A stretch of DNA of 64,000 nucleotides. It comes from Hypomyces perniciosus. Lineage: Eukaryota; Ascomycota; Sordariomycetes; Hypocreales; Hypocreaceae. The position numbers and the translations under genes were made by a program. A model generated the notes under the pieces. That model was given only the letters and a program-made list of their open reading frames with translations. It was not told where the DNA came from and did not search any database. The DNA lies in the NCBI GenBank assembly GCA_008477525.1, contig SPDT01000007.1:1860001-1924000 (forward strand). The letters are read 5' to 3'. Positions 35,960-49,375 of the stretch are shown in pieces. Position 1 is the stretch's first letter; each line of letters starts with the position of its first letter.

Positions 35960-37597
35960 TTTTGGTGTCGAGTATGGTGTGATGTGATGTGCGGGACAGA
36001 GGCAGTGGTGCGTGGTGGACAGGCTGGCTATCCGGGTTCCAGCGGGATGAATGAGTGAGTGATAAGAGAGATGGCCCAACGCTCGTTGTTTTTGGCCCTC
36101 TGCCAAGTTCCCCGTGCCGTATCGGATCGTATCGTATGTATGCAGCAGAGAATGAGAGAGATTGGGCGGAAAGACGTTGCTTCTGCGATGTTGGGTGCCT
36201 GGCTGGTGGTGGCTTCGACAGGAGGCTGAGCTGAGGCAACACCGGCTTGTCGAGGTCAGTCGTGGGCTGTTATCGGCGCAGGCGTGAGCCGTGAGGGGGG
36301 AAGAGTCAAGCTACTAGGTAGGCTAGCAGTAGCAGTAGAGTACGAGTAGTAGTAGTAGTCGAAGACCATCAGCAGGGAAGTGATGATGGCCAAGAAAAAA
36401 ACATGAGCTGGAAAGTTAGACTCGCAGAGTTGTGCAGTGGCTCTGCTGCGATGCGAGACAAGCAAACAAACAAGTAAGCAAGCAAGCAAGCAAACGAAGT
36501 AATACGGGCACTCCGTACAGAGCACAAACGACAAGGCCGAAAAGTACCCCAGGAGCGAGAGAGATGGCTGGGGAAACTCGTATGTATGTATGGATGGATG
36601 GTGGCAGAGGCTAGAGCCGTGTGGTGCCTCGCCAACGACGATTCATCCGAAACAAAACACCCGCAGACGAGATGGAAGGTGAGCGTCAGTCACAATCACA
36701 GGAATGGAACAAAAAATGCCGAGTTCCCTGATGATGAGTGTTGATGAAAATGCTGCCGAAAATATTGGAGCCTTGAAAGAGAGAGAGAGAGATGCAAAGT
36801 GACTGCATTGCAGGTGCTCCACGACAACCACTGGCACCCACTACGCGCGACTGACACTGGCTGGCTCAGCGAGTCTTAGTGAAGCCACGTTTTGACCAGC
36901 ATTGTCGACATGGCTAGTACTAAGCACTAGTGGTTGACTTTTTATAGCTGGGTCGGAATACGGAGGAATAGAGGAATCAGCATCAGCGCCCCCGTTCAGT
37001 TGCGAGTCGTTTGCCATTCAAGCTGTTGTTTCACAGCTGCTTCACTCTCAACTTCTGTCTGCGGCAGTTGACACACAAGCACCGTTAGTGCCAAGGGTGC
37101 CAATGTGCTTTATCGATACTCGTATTACTTCCGGCCGGTATCGGTATTATTGCACTGAACCGACCGCATCGAATCGGCTCATCCATCACATATTTATTAA
37201 TGTATTAAACAAACACTGTCTTTATATAAAGGCAACATTGGAAGCTACCCCTTACACATGCCAAGTAACTACTAGTAATTACAAGCCATTCCATCTGATC
37301 CAATCCGGCAGTCCACCAGGAAATTGGGTGGCCAATTGACCAATGAATGAGCAGTTTGCTTACCCTGGACAACAAAGAGTACCAAGCAAAGAGCAAATAT
37401 TGTTAAATGGTATTTAAATTTAGTAGCGGTTAATTCGCATCCCAATCGTGATATTTAACACAGCAGTGGGAGTGAGCGTTATATGGGATACTTGGGACCA
37501 GCTCCAGGTGTCAGTCATCTAATAGAGGTAGGATGCAAATACATTCTTCATTTTCCATTGCATTCTTCTTCGAGTTCCCGTTTCTGTCTAAGCCCCC
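35960..37597. other. spacer between two minus-strand genes
   Basis: No gene is supported. The segment holds CAAG/CAAA-type short repeats near 36470-36500, a GTAGTAGTAG run near 36345 and a CACTCCGTAC motif near 36511. The part below about 37480 is likely the ADE1 3' region. Confidence 0.45.
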
Positions 37598-39562
37598 CTA
37601 CTCCAGGCTCTTCAGCGCCTCTTCCAGGGTCCTTCCCGTTAGCAGCTCGTACACTTCCAGGTAACGTGCCTTTGTCTTCTCCACAACTTCCGGGGGCATT
37701 TCCACATCCGGCTTTCCCTTCTATCCAGGTGTTAGTTCCTCATTAGAAATCGCCTCAGAGTGCCAACATCTTATACGTACCAGGCCGTTCTCCGTCAACC
37801 AGTTCCTGAGCACCTGCTTGTCGACTACCATATGTTAGCATGCCGTGTATCAGGCTTAACGCCCTAATTTCTGGGCTCTTCTCCAAGCCATCTCGCTATC
37901 TTGGTACCATGGAGGAAGGGTATGCGAGTCGAGAAGAAAAATGATTGAAATATCACCTACAGGAGTCCTGGTCGCGTCCAACTACGAATTAAGTTAGCAT
38001 TTTTTACAACGTTGAAGTGATGCGCATAAATACGTACCTTCGTAGTCATCCTTGCTCCAGAAGCGTGAGGAGTCGGGCCTGGGCGCCTCCATGTCAGTAT
38101 TCCAATCAAACTCTGTAACCCGGGCCATATCTAAGAGGCGACTCACGTGAGAACCTCATCCACAAGGTAGATCTCATCGGTTTCCTCGTCCACACCAAAC
38201 TCGAACTTGGTATCAGCCTGTGCAGTAAACTGTCAGCGGCTTCCTTTGGCGACCAAAGACTTACTCCCGAGTTGAGAACCGGGATCCCCGAGACCTGCAC
38301 AAGGGGTAAAGTTGCGATAGCAACAAGGCACCTTACTATGAGAATACCACGTTCTTCTGCGTACTCAGCGCCAGCTTTGTAAATTGCGAGCGCCAATTCC
38401 TCGATACGTGAGGCATACTTATCGCCGACAATCGCCCTGGCCTCATCCGGAGAAATGTTGATATCCTTGTCCCCGAGCTCTGCCTTGGTGGACGGCGTGT
38501 AAATGGGTTGAGGAAGCTTCTGGCAGTGTAAGAGTCCCGAAGGTTGCGAGAGACCGTGGATCGTTTGGGTCTTCTGGTATCTGCACAAAGGAGTTAGAGG
38601 GTGACAGGCTACCTCCGTTTAAGATGGGGCAATACTCACTCTGACCACGCACTTCCCGTAACGTAGCCGCGAACTATACCACTGGAATGTCAGACTATAT
38701 TCTGAGACGATGCTCTTGTGTCGCCTGGGGAAGTTGGAGCAGGGTTTCCAAATAGGTACTTGCCAATTGCTTCAATTGGGAAAATTTTCAGACGGCTACC
38801 AAGCTCAAATGTCAGCACTCCTTGAAAGCGGTTGTCTCTGATTTGCTCCACAGATACAGATAGAAGAAGCTTTGTCAACCCAGGAAGTCATACCGAACAG
38901 TCATCGAGCGCCCGAGAAGCATGCTTCGCTCTTCAGGGGTAACAATGCCAGGTGCTGGCGGTGGGGTGAGGCTCAGGAAATGGTGCTTCAAGCCTGGCAC
39001 CCGAGAGGAGAGCACTTCGAACCATTTCGCGGACAGCAGAGTCAAGATGGGCCCCTTTGAGGATATGCCGTTCTGTCGTAATTGCGCGTTAGCATCTTGG
39101 GGAAGGGTGTCTGGACCGTTACAAGAGCCTCGGAGAAGGCCCCGCTCTCCGATTGGCTTAGAGAAGCATCCTCAAGTGTCTTGAAAATGACTGACCTTGA
39201 GAATGACATCATATGCGCTTATACGATCTGGGCATTGTTAGATTTTTTTTATGCATAGGAAGTGACTCAGGGAGAGGCATACCCGAAGTGACAAAGAGAA
39301 GTGAGCTGTCATCGGGGAGGGAGAAGAGGTCCCTGCAAAGCTCCAATGTCAACACTGTCTGAAAGTAATTTTGAATCTCTCAAAGTATTGTGCTGAAGTT
39401 CAGGGGTTGTGTCTCAAGGCAGAATAGACTTTTTGTCTTTGTGATGGCCAGAGGAAGCCATGGGCAGAAAAGTTAAGACATGCTAGTTCCATACCTGACT
39501 TTGCCCTGGGACAGCCGGGGAAGAGAGGTGAGATGAATGGAGCTGAGCGCCTCGGAAGACAT
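37598..39562 (-). CDS. ADE1: SAICAR synthetase (phosphoribosylaminoimidazole-succinocarboxamide synthase)
   Basis: Twelve exons: 39495-39562, 39283-39332, 39196-39227, 38894-39072, 38764-38795, 38640-38673, 38337-38580, 38147-38217, 38038-38078, 37961-37981, 37781-37824 and 37598-37720. The product has 312 residues (yeast Ade1 has 306). The enzyme joins aspartate to CAIR in purine synthesis. Visible motifs: LSQGKVRDLFSL, SDRISAYDVILKNGI, RRLKIFPIEAIVRGYVTGSAW, PIYTPSTKAELGDKD, KFEFGVDEETDEIYLVDEVL, PDSSRFWSKDDYE and SFDKQVLRNWLTENGL. The intron after exon 5 starts GCAAGT, a GC-AG donor, and exon 10 is only 21 bases. All phases agree. The gene is so fragmented that no single frame covers it well. 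Confidence 0.94.
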
Positions 39563-39800
39563 TGTGATTGATACTGTAGACACAGCTGTTCACGGTTACG
39601 TTAGATAATACAGCTCAGGGATCTCTGATGATTGATGTGCTTGGCGCATGGCGGGGGAAAATTGTTACGTGGGGTCATGAATCGCGGGGCCGGCTCCGGA
39701 CACGGCGATTACGTCATATCTGTAAAATGAAAACTCTGGAATCAATGTGGAGATGCCCTTAAATATATATTTAATTACCGCACTTTCAACAACAACCAGA

Positions 39801-39874
39801 TCCTCTGTGGCGCAATTGGCTAGCGCGTCTGACTGTTAATCAGGAGGTTGGAAGTTCGAGCCTTCCCGGAGGAG
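39801..39874 (+). tRNA. tRNA-Asn (anticodon GTT), second copy
   Basis: This 74-base sequence is identical to the minus-strand tRNA gene at 20421-20494, with anticodon loop CTGTTAA and intact box A and box B. It sits 238 bases upstream of the ADE1 start, pointing away from it. Confidence 0.96.
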
Positions 39875-39896
39875 ATCAATCAGATCCTGGTTTCTC

Positions 39897-39901
39897 TTTT
39901 T
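39897..39901 (+). terminator. RNA polymerase III T-run after tRNA-Asn
   Basis: Five T residues 22 bases beyond the tRNA 3' end. Confidence 0.5.
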
Positions 39902-40561
39902 GCTGATATAATAGATCTAGCTACGAGGTAAATACTCCGTAGATAGATCTCTACTCTTTTGTCAAACTCTGGCCCGAACAGACTATACCTGCAATTGATT
40001 CGCTGAGTTTACGAATTAGAGAATATATGGGCCAAGGAATGATAGCCATCCGAAAGCGTCTGGTTCGGGATCAGGTTGTTCACAAATCTACGGGAATCTT
40101 TCGAATTTGTACTGTTGCAGTTGAAGTCGGTAATATCTCTTCCATGTGAGTTTATCCTGCTCATTATACATGTCTTTCTGTACAGCCAAATGACGCCGAA
40201 TATCCCACAAAACCCCGAAATAGCTTACCAACTTCAACTTAGAAGGTTGTTAAAGACGCCATAAACCATCAAGGGGTATGGAGTACTATACATGTCTCCG
40301 GAGAACCTTGATCAATCAGGAAACATGACAACAGATAAATATATCAATAATAGTTTCTGCCTCCGCATCAGGTCCTTGTATATCGGCCTGCCAGGTTGAT
40401 CGAAGCCAATTGAACAGCTCCAATTGCCAACTCCGGGTCCGGCTGACGTAGTTGGTGGATAATTCCGCAGCCCGCCCTTGCCGCCGAAACAAGGCCGGAC
40501 TCCGGAATTGAAAATTTATCCACTGGTTAATTTTGGTGTTCACATGGAAGATCGGACTTAG

Positions 40562-40568
40562 TGACTCA
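40562..40568. promoter_or_regulatory. TGACTCA, candidate CpcA/Gcn4 (cross-pathway control) site
   Basis: A perfect TGACTCA palindrome lies 235 bases upstream of the DAHP synthase start codon. Gcn4/CpcA proteins bind this sequence and activate amino-acid biosynthetic genes, including DAHP synthases, in other ascomycetes. Its activity here is inferred from sequence and position only. Confidence 0.55.
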
Positions 40569-40803
40569 TTTGCTCACCACCCAAAAATTATATCCATTCA
40601 CACACTCTTCTAGAACGAAGTTTCTGTTCCTCATCTTTACCAAATTCATCCATCGACGCCTCCCTTTTACGCTAAACTTTGTTTGAGACATACATACCAC
40701 GAATCTTCAAAGGGTCAATTGAATTTTGACCCCGCCATCACCCCGCCATACCAGGCATCACGATAATTGCAAAAAACGATCACCAGAAAAAATCACAGAC
40801 AAG

Positions 40804-42175
<1,372 letters not shown>

Positions 42176-42543
42176 AGACCCTCCTTTGTGGTTTTGGGAT
42201 GATATAAATTGGCCATTTGGTAATTGAACATAAAAGACCTGGCAAGTTGCGTGTGAAGAGTTTGGTGGTTTGCTCGCCCCTATGCGTGGTAGCAAATGAT
42301 GCATTGATTGATTGGGCAAGGGACTGAAATTGGCGTATCGAAGGAATCAAAAGGCATCGTCGAAGAGTTTTATATACTTGCACAAGGATAGAGCCTTCCA
42401 AGTATCACTGTTTAGTTCTCGTCTTGATGAATTCGCGAATCCGCGGTAAACACACATAGCCATCCATATGTGGCAAATGTCTCCTAGAACTCCCAAACGC
42501 CGCACATTGCAACCACGCTATTGATCCAAACGGTGTTGACGAA
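42176..42543. other. convergent 3' spacer
   Basis: This lies between DAHP synthase (+) and the small membrane protein (-). No coding signal is recognised. Confidence 0.5.
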
Positions 42544-43134
42544 TTACCTACTACGCGCCACAGGCGCATAGTTGACGTCCTGCCGTCCTATTGTCCTGGC
42601 TTCTCGCCATTCCATGACCCGCTTGAACATGGCCCATCCGAGCAACCCCACGGTACCGAATATGAACCCCCAGACAATGATCTTGTCTTTGTTGCTATCG
42701 CGCTGGAAACACAGGGTGACCACATCGGCCTCCTCCGCCTTCTTGCAAAAGTCTATGCCCTGATTCAGACAAAACGCCTTGGTGCACTCGGAGCACGACG
42801 TGGACGCCGATCGGCGGGTGTCATCGCTGATAATAGAGTGAGGAGTATCGATGGGGTGATTCGGCGAAGAGGATCGGCGGAGTGCTTCTCGACTGTCGCC
42901 AGACTGGTGCTGAGGCCCGAGGGGGATGATGGTGCTGTTCTTGAAACATGTGCATTTGCAAAACGTCGGCGCAGCTATTTCCCATCACGAAAAGCCAAGC
43001 CTGATTAGCGCTCTGACCATCGCAGCTGAGTGAGAGTGGATTGCAGAGGACGGGGGCGGGATTGGCATACAGGAGGCTGAGGCCAGGGCTATCAGCGCTG
43101 CTAGGAGCAGGACCAGGAGGTGTATCCGCGCCAT
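42544..43134 (-). CDS. small cysteine-rich, single-span membrane protein, unknown function
   Basis: Two exons, 43071-43134 and 42544-42974, give 164 residues. A signal peptide (MARIHLLVLLLAALIALASAS) runs across the intron into APTFCKCTCFKNSTIIPLG, then a Ser/His/Pro-rich loop. A second Cys cluster follows (STSCSECTKAFCLNQGIDFCKK, then VVTLCFQRDSNKDK), then one membrane span (IIVWGFIFGTVGLLGWAMFK) and a short basic tail. The lumenal or outer part thus carries nine cysteines, probably in disulphides. The arrangement recalls uncharacterised fungal type I membrane proteins of the secretory pathway. I cannot name a family. It is divergent from mL50 (317 bases between starts). Confidence 0.72.
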
Positions 43135-43451
43135 GGCGATCTGGAATGCAGCAGCAGCTATGCGCTGACTGATGCGCACACAAAGGTCCCGTCGTCAGTG
43201 TCAGTGTCAGTGCGGTTAGAGCATTGGGAGATGACGAAATGTAGTGGAATGGAGGGCTCTCGCGGAAGAATGGCGTTTGGGTTGGTCGCAAATTCGGGAC
43301 CCGCTTCAGCCTCCTGCGCTCTGGTTGGTGGGCTGACCAGCGAACCCTTACCCAGGCTTTCGAGGAAAAGCTGGTCTATCAATAATACTATCAATTCCAA
43401 ACCACCCAGTCACTTCCTTGGTCTTGAACAAGGCCGCACATTTCACACGCA

Positions 43452-44648
43452 ATGGCTCGAATAGCACGGATGCGGAGACTCTCGTCTCTGCAAGTTGCGA
43501 TTGGACCGCAATCAGGCCCAAACAGGGCCGCTTTTGCCCTCGTCCGCGGCATCTCAACAACACCTGCCGTCCATGGCAAGAACACCGAATGGATCCGTGG
43601 CAAGCTCTGGAAAGGCGAGGCTCCTGGCGCCGCAGACCCTTACACGCAGCGACCTGAGCCCGAAGACAGCTCGAATCTGCCACAGGAAGCGCTCGAACAC
43701 CGACCACGGGAAGACAAGACGCCCGCTGCCGTGCGCAATTCCCGCCTGGCTCTCCCCTCCCGACGGACTGAGGCGACCACCGAGAAGGAATTGCAGTCAT
43801 CCGACCCGACGTACGTCCCAGCTACCGAAGCCGAAGGCCTTGAAGAAATTGGAACGTTGAATACGTGGTGGGAGCAGCCTGGTCACTGGGGCGAGGAAAA
43901 CGAGTTCAGAGGCTTTGGCAGTACCGAGAAGGTTGTGGAGAAGGAGGTGGTAGAAGTACATCTACGCAGAGCGGTTATCGAGGCATTGGCGTTGCAGGAA
44001 GCCGGTGCTTTTTCAGACTGGTCTACGAAGAAGTGGTGGGAGGGGCCGCGGAGCGCTCTGGACCAGGCCTTGGCAGTTCAAGTGGAAGTACATGATGGCA
44101 AGGCGACTTTGAAAGGAGACAGCTCGTCTGTTGCTGAGGCTCTGATGAGTGAGGTAGAGTCTGCCGGAACAGCGGGGAGGGTCTCCCCCGAAGAGGCGAA
44201 AGAGATAGTCAAGTCATGGGATCCCTCATGGAAGAACATCGTCTTGAACGATGAACTGAAATTTGCGGTATGTCTACACAGAGCTGTTTCTATACGATTA
44301 CCCCACTAACAATGCTGTTAGCTTCGCAAGCGTCTCTACCAGCTCACTGGAAACCTCATCCCTGACGCGAGGCTCGCCGCTGCCGACACTGTCAAGCATG
44401 TTTTGACCCTTGCAGCAAGAGATCCTAAGCCGTTGAAGTTGGCCGAAGTTCTCGAGAAGCGCAGTGCATTCCAGCAGCTGCCCAATGTAGCAGTTCACAG
44501 CCGCAAGATCGGTGCAATTGACAAGGAGGTTGCTGTGGGACGATGGAAGGTGATTGAGGAGGAGTTGAAGAAGCGCGACTTGCCAGCAACAGGTTACGGA
44601 GATATGAAGAAGAACAAGGAGAGAGATTGGTTGACGGGCAAGATATGA
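43452..44648 (+). CDS. MRPL50: mitochondrial large ribosomal subunit protein mL50
   Basis: Two exons, 43452-44267 and 44322-44648, give 380 residues. The N-terminus is basic and acid-free (MARIARMRRLSSLQVAIGPQ... LVRGISTTP), typical of a mitochondrial presequence. The middle is Glu/Pro-rich. The C-terminal 130 residues match the mL50 domain: WKNIVLNDELKFA|LRKRLYQLTGNLIPD, then KHVLTLAARDPKPLKLAEVL, then LPNVAVHSRKIGAIDKEVAVG. mL50 is a protein of the mitoribosomal large subunit. The exon junction keeps frame exactly. The gene is well separated from its downstream neighbour. Confidence 0.85.
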
Positions 44649-47235
44649 GATTATGTTGGGATGAGGAATGGAAAAAAAAAAGGGCATTGTGAAATTGGTG
44701 TACGAATGTATACTGTGTATATGTATAACAGCAAAGACTACGAACAACGATATGCAACGGATCTTTGGTGAGGAAAGGGCTTGATTGTGAAGCCTTGGAT
44801 GGAGGCAAGGTTAGGGGAGCAATTTTCTGATCAGATGCTTGAGGAGCTGGGAATGGGAATTTTCCTCAGTAATCGTGCATATTTGCACCCAACTCTCCAC
44901 TGTGATACGGTATTTCGTTTCTGTCACGTTTCACTGAAAGGAGAACAAGCATCATTAAACACGCATAAACTGGCAAACACGCCACGTTCGTCACCTCGTG
45001 GTCAGGGTACCACTACCCCGGAGGCACCCTTGATCGGAGATAGTAGTAACCGCATGTCGCACATCGGAAATGGGCACGTGTTAGCCATGGCTTGAACTGT
45101 ACCCTTTTGGCATATTGTTGGTTGATGATATGTGATACCCTTGCAGTTGCTTACGAGTAACCGACGTTGACTCACCGATGCGTCCTCGTATGATGATGAA
45201 TCCGGATCATCACGACGCGTAATTTCGAACTACTAGAGCACCTCATTTTTGTCGGTTGATTCATCACCAAGCCCTGGTTGGACAGACTGCTTAACGCTGT
45301 GAGCGGGGAGTTCTCTCTCGAATCCTGATTTTCTTCGCCGACTCGAGTGAAATGGAGTTGAAATACGAGATTGAAGAGAATGGATGGCCTCGAATACTAG
45401 CCCACGAGTCCACGGGAACGGCAGAGTGCACAGTGGATAATTAGTAGTAGGACTCGTAGTGCTTATCTACGAGTATTCACATTTGAGACATGGACAGAGC
45501 CATGAACGAAACCATGAAAGCTGTATGCCACGCCCCTATCGCCGAGATATCTGCCTGGATAGCCCCTGGGGTTTCCATGTGAAATTATGAGCAAGATAGC
45601 CGAACTCAGCGAGTAATTGTCTCAGGGCAATTATGACAGCTCTGCCGACAGCTCTGCCTATTTACCACTACATTCAATGGCGTTGTACGGAGTACTTCTT
45701 ACGGAGTACTCCGTACGGCATCTTACCCGAGGTTGAATATTAAACCCAAATGGGTAGAGTGGAGGAGGGCATGAGACATTGGTGGGAACAACCCACCACC
45801 TTTTATGTCTAGGGGTCGGAGTTCTCTCCGTACGGCATACCATTCGCCCAGCGCTCATAGGTGAATACACCGCTATTCATGTTGGAATGCATGGCCAATT
45901 GTACGAATTCTGTATTTGTCCATGTTGCTGGCGAATCCCTTTTCCTAGCCCTGGCTTCCCATCAGGTGTTTGTAAGAATCATGGGCGTCATGGGCCGTTG
46001 AAGCTGGGACTGGCTCCCAAGCTTCGGAACACTCCAAATAAGATGCCATATCCAATTTCCATTGGGCAGTTTCGCCAGAGGCCACTCCGTAGGCAGCATT
46101 CTACAGTAGCGACTTTAGCCTCATGCCCCAGAGCGGGAACTTTTCCAACAGCTTTAATAATATTTACCTCGTCGTGTGCACGGGGCGGCATGAAGTCTGT
46201 TATTACTATTACTACTGGCACTTGATTCTAGTAGTAGTATGTACTATGACCCCAGCCAAGAATCTTCACGCGGAAAGGAATGGCGAATCTCTAGCCACCC
46301 GCGTATCCGGTACAACGGTTGAACGGTTCTTGCTCTGGCGCCCAAGCCTGCATGTGAGATAGTACGAGTACAGCAGGTCAAAAGCTAGGGTGTACGAAGT
46401 ACTTCGTTGTGCATGTGCCGTATTGCAAGCCATTTGTAAGAGTAACATGGACATGTGTGCCTGATCATGGAGCAATTTTCCTACCTGTGGCAGTATCCTT
46501 TCGTTTTCTCTCTGTTCTTCTCCCGTAGGATGATCTATTATATAGTTCTCCTCTGAAAAAAAAAAACCACCCCTTGCCATGTTGCATAAGCGGCTCAAAA
46601 CTTTGATTCCACTCGCCCTTGTGTGTGTCCACACGACCGTTTCTGGTCCTGGACGTGGGAACGACTAGGGTCATTGTACCCATGAGAGGGGGGATCTTCT
46701 GAACTCCAACTTCTCGCTCCCCGGCTCTCGCGCTGTCCTAAATTCTCTCATGGTGAAAGGGGACTAGTAGATGCTATCTGGGGGGAAAGCCAGGGTGGTC
46801 AGCGGATTTTACCTTTTAGCCCAAGTCCGGTCTAATCTTTGTAGAACAAGCACTCTTGGGCTTCTCGTGTTCTCTCTGATGTTGGTCGCCTCAGTCCATT
46901 TTTCTTTCTCTTCAACTACATCGTCACGACCGCCACGTTGTCCTACGAGATCACGTAGTCGCAACGGATGCACATTACAGACCGACGACTGCCACAGCTA
47001 TCGGTTGTCATCCTGCAGCCCGAGTCGTTGCTAGTGCAGTGAGATAGCAGGTACACGGATTCTTACCACATTACGACTAGGGCTGGCTGGAAGGATTTGG
47101 CCTCAATTTTTAAGGAACAGTCCTATAAAGCTCACGCCTCTCCGGCCGCTGGGCAGAGAACCAGTTCGCCGGAGGAAAGAGAGTGCGGTTTAAGATCATA
47201 TCGGACATAGAAGTTCCTCAACAGCAGCAGTCATT
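44649..47235. other. 2.6 kb spacer with dense TACGGAGTAC-type motifs
   Basis: No exon chain or family similarity is found on either strand. Frames at 45779-46225 and 46266-46634 look random. Copies of TACGGAGTAC and related ACGAAGTACTTCG sequences occur at 45685-45718, near 45826 and near 46394. Confidence 0.45.
45685..45718. repeat. cluster of TACGGAGTAC motifs, partly palindromic
   Basis: Two TACGGAGTAC units in direct orientation and one inverted ACTCCGTA unit lie within 34 bases. ACGGAGTACTCCGT forms a perfect inverted repeat. Confidence 0.85.
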
Positions 47236-48773
47236 ATGACGGAACTGCCGGGCATCATTCATCCTGATGAGGTGAGACATAACTTGCCTTATACCAAGTA
47301 CAACTCTGCCCAAGTTGATGCGCAATGGGTTGAGGTTGGCTAACCTTTCTCTTCTCGTAGTCAGCAGTGTCTCCTCCGGAGGACCTCGATGAGGTTAGCA
47401 AACTAACCACCCTGGTGGTGTACCAGTATCTGACTTTACCAGGGCACTGATATGGAAAGTTTCCGGTCTTCACTGACTTCTCTAACATCTTCAGTGCTCT
47501 ACGGCGTCGTTGGAGAGGGGCAGCGTGTATACACCGCATACGGCAAAGAAGGTGATATCTCCCCTGAAAGCGTCTGAACAACACAAACCATAGACTGACA
47601 TGAATTCGAAGAATATGGACTTCCGATGGATGACAAAGAACTAGATCGCATGGACTTGTGTCACGCCAAATATTTTGCTCTTTTAAACAAGCGACGTTTT
47701 CTAGCCCCTATCGGCAAAAATCCGCAAAGAATCCTGGATTTAGGGTGCGGCACTGGTAATCTCATCACCACACCCTCCAATCTTGTTGTTTTATCGTCTA
47801 ACGGGTGTTGAAGGCATTTGGTGTGTTGAGGTGGCGGACGAATATCCAGGGGCCCAGGTATGACCCTCGAAGGAGAGGGAACTGTTGGGAAGGCGAAGCA
47901 ACAAATGCTTAGAATTTCTAGGTCCTTGGTGTCGACATTGCGCCCACGCAACCGGAATGGTTAGTACGAGGCTCAAATGGGGTTGGAACATGGACTGAAG
48001 ACTGATCGACCTGGGGTTCAGGGTGCCACCGAATTGCCAATTCGAGCTGGACGATATCGAACAGTCGTGGACGTGGAAACCGGACTCGGCGGACTTCATC
48101 TTCTCTCGCGATCTCATTCTCTCCGTACGAAACTTCCCGAAGCTTATTGACCAAGCCTACAAGTACTTCCACCCTTCCACCCGCCTCATAAAGCATCCGA
48201 CCGCTGGGAACTAACGAAGGCCTCAAAACTAGACACCTAAAACCGGGTGGATGGATCGAGTTTCAATGCTGGACTGGTCTACTGAAATGTGACGACGGCA
48301 CACTCCCCGACGATAGTAAATTCCGATCCTGGGCAAATCTTATGAAAGAGGCATGTCAAAAATACGGCACACCGGTGGACGACCCGACACGATGGAAAAA
48401 GTGGTTTGAACAGCGAGGATTCGAGTGCGTTACGCAAGAGGTTTTCAAGATGCCCTGCACACCTTGGGCTAAGGACAAGCGCCTGAAGCTCATTGGAATA
48501 TGGGAGCAGCATAACCTAACAAACAATCTGGAGGGATTGACGATGAGATTGTTCCAGAAAAGCCTGGGCTGGTCCGAGGAGGAGATTCTTGTGCTTTCAG
48601 CGATGTTGAGACAGGAACTACGGGATCTGGGTGTACATGCCTACTGGCCATTGTGAGTCCCATTGCTCGACCCCATCTAACCCGACTTTGCCAGGATAAG
48701 AGGAAGACTACTAACAGTGAATAGTTACGTTGTATATGCTCGAAAACCCAAGTCATCATCGACGGAGAGCTGA
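47236..48773 (+). CDS. LaeA-like SAM-dependent methyltransferase (second)
   Basis: Nine exons: 47236-47271, 47361-47393, 47443-47551, 47612-47755, 47814-47857, 47922-47959, 48022-48162, 48233-48652 and 48725-48773, giving 337 residues. The order matches LaeA-like enzymes: RVYTAYGKEEYGLPMDD, DRMDLCHAKYFALLN, motif I RILDLGCGTG|GIWCVEVADEYPGAQ, LGVDIAPTQPEWVPPNCQF, DSADFIFSRDLILSV, KHLKPGGWIEFQCW and the C-terminal YVVYARKP. It is clearly diverged from the copy at 8214-9611 and has more introns. Members of this group act on small molecules or regulate secondary metabolism. The neighbour downstream is a convergent secreted intradiol dioxygenase. Substrate unknown. Confidence 0.88.
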
Positions 48774-49375
48774 TCTAGGACACAAAGAGAACATATAATG
48801 CTCTATCACATATTTACATTCAAGCTTGCCTTGTGTAGAGAGGTCAACCACTTGGCAAGCTGGAACATGAATGCCGGAGAAGAAAAACGAGATAAAGACT
48901 GAGACATACGAGTTAATAAGTAATGCATATGATACCCCTGTCCCTTGTTCGGCAGATCTCTTCACCTTGAATCAAACTACCGATGCATGGGTGATGGAAG
49001 GCTCGGCGATCGGTAATTACGATTCACCGCTCTTCACGTACCTAGCCCGAGACATCCGTGTTCTGGATAAGCCATGGCCATTTTGGGGGCTCAGCTACAT
49101 CGTACAGATCACAAACATGTCTATAACACAGCTTTAACCTCGCCTCCCCAGCCTTTGTTTGGCAGAATGCATTGGATGGCGGGGCATACGCCAGGTACCA
49201 GCGCAATATAATCCTGGTGGCTTTGTAAACTTTGAATATACGGATCAATGAACAACTCACAACTAGTCGTTCACATTGCAGAATCGACTAATACAGAGTA
49301 CCTGAAGTCCTTCCATCGTTTTCATAACTTCATAACTCGTGTCCCAAGGACCGATTTTACCGAATTGATCCAGAC
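48774..49375. other. convergent 3' spacer
   Basis: This lies between the methyltransferase (+) and the intradiol dioxygenase (-). No supported gene. Confidence 0.5.

Larger units (their letters stand above)
39875..40803. other. spacer and promoter of DAHP synthase
   Basis: AT-rich, with no supported gene. It contains an AATACTCCGTA motif near 39931 and a TGACTCA site at 40562. A frame overlapping the true start (40726-41001) reads through exon 1 into the intron and is not taken as coding. Confidence 0.5.
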
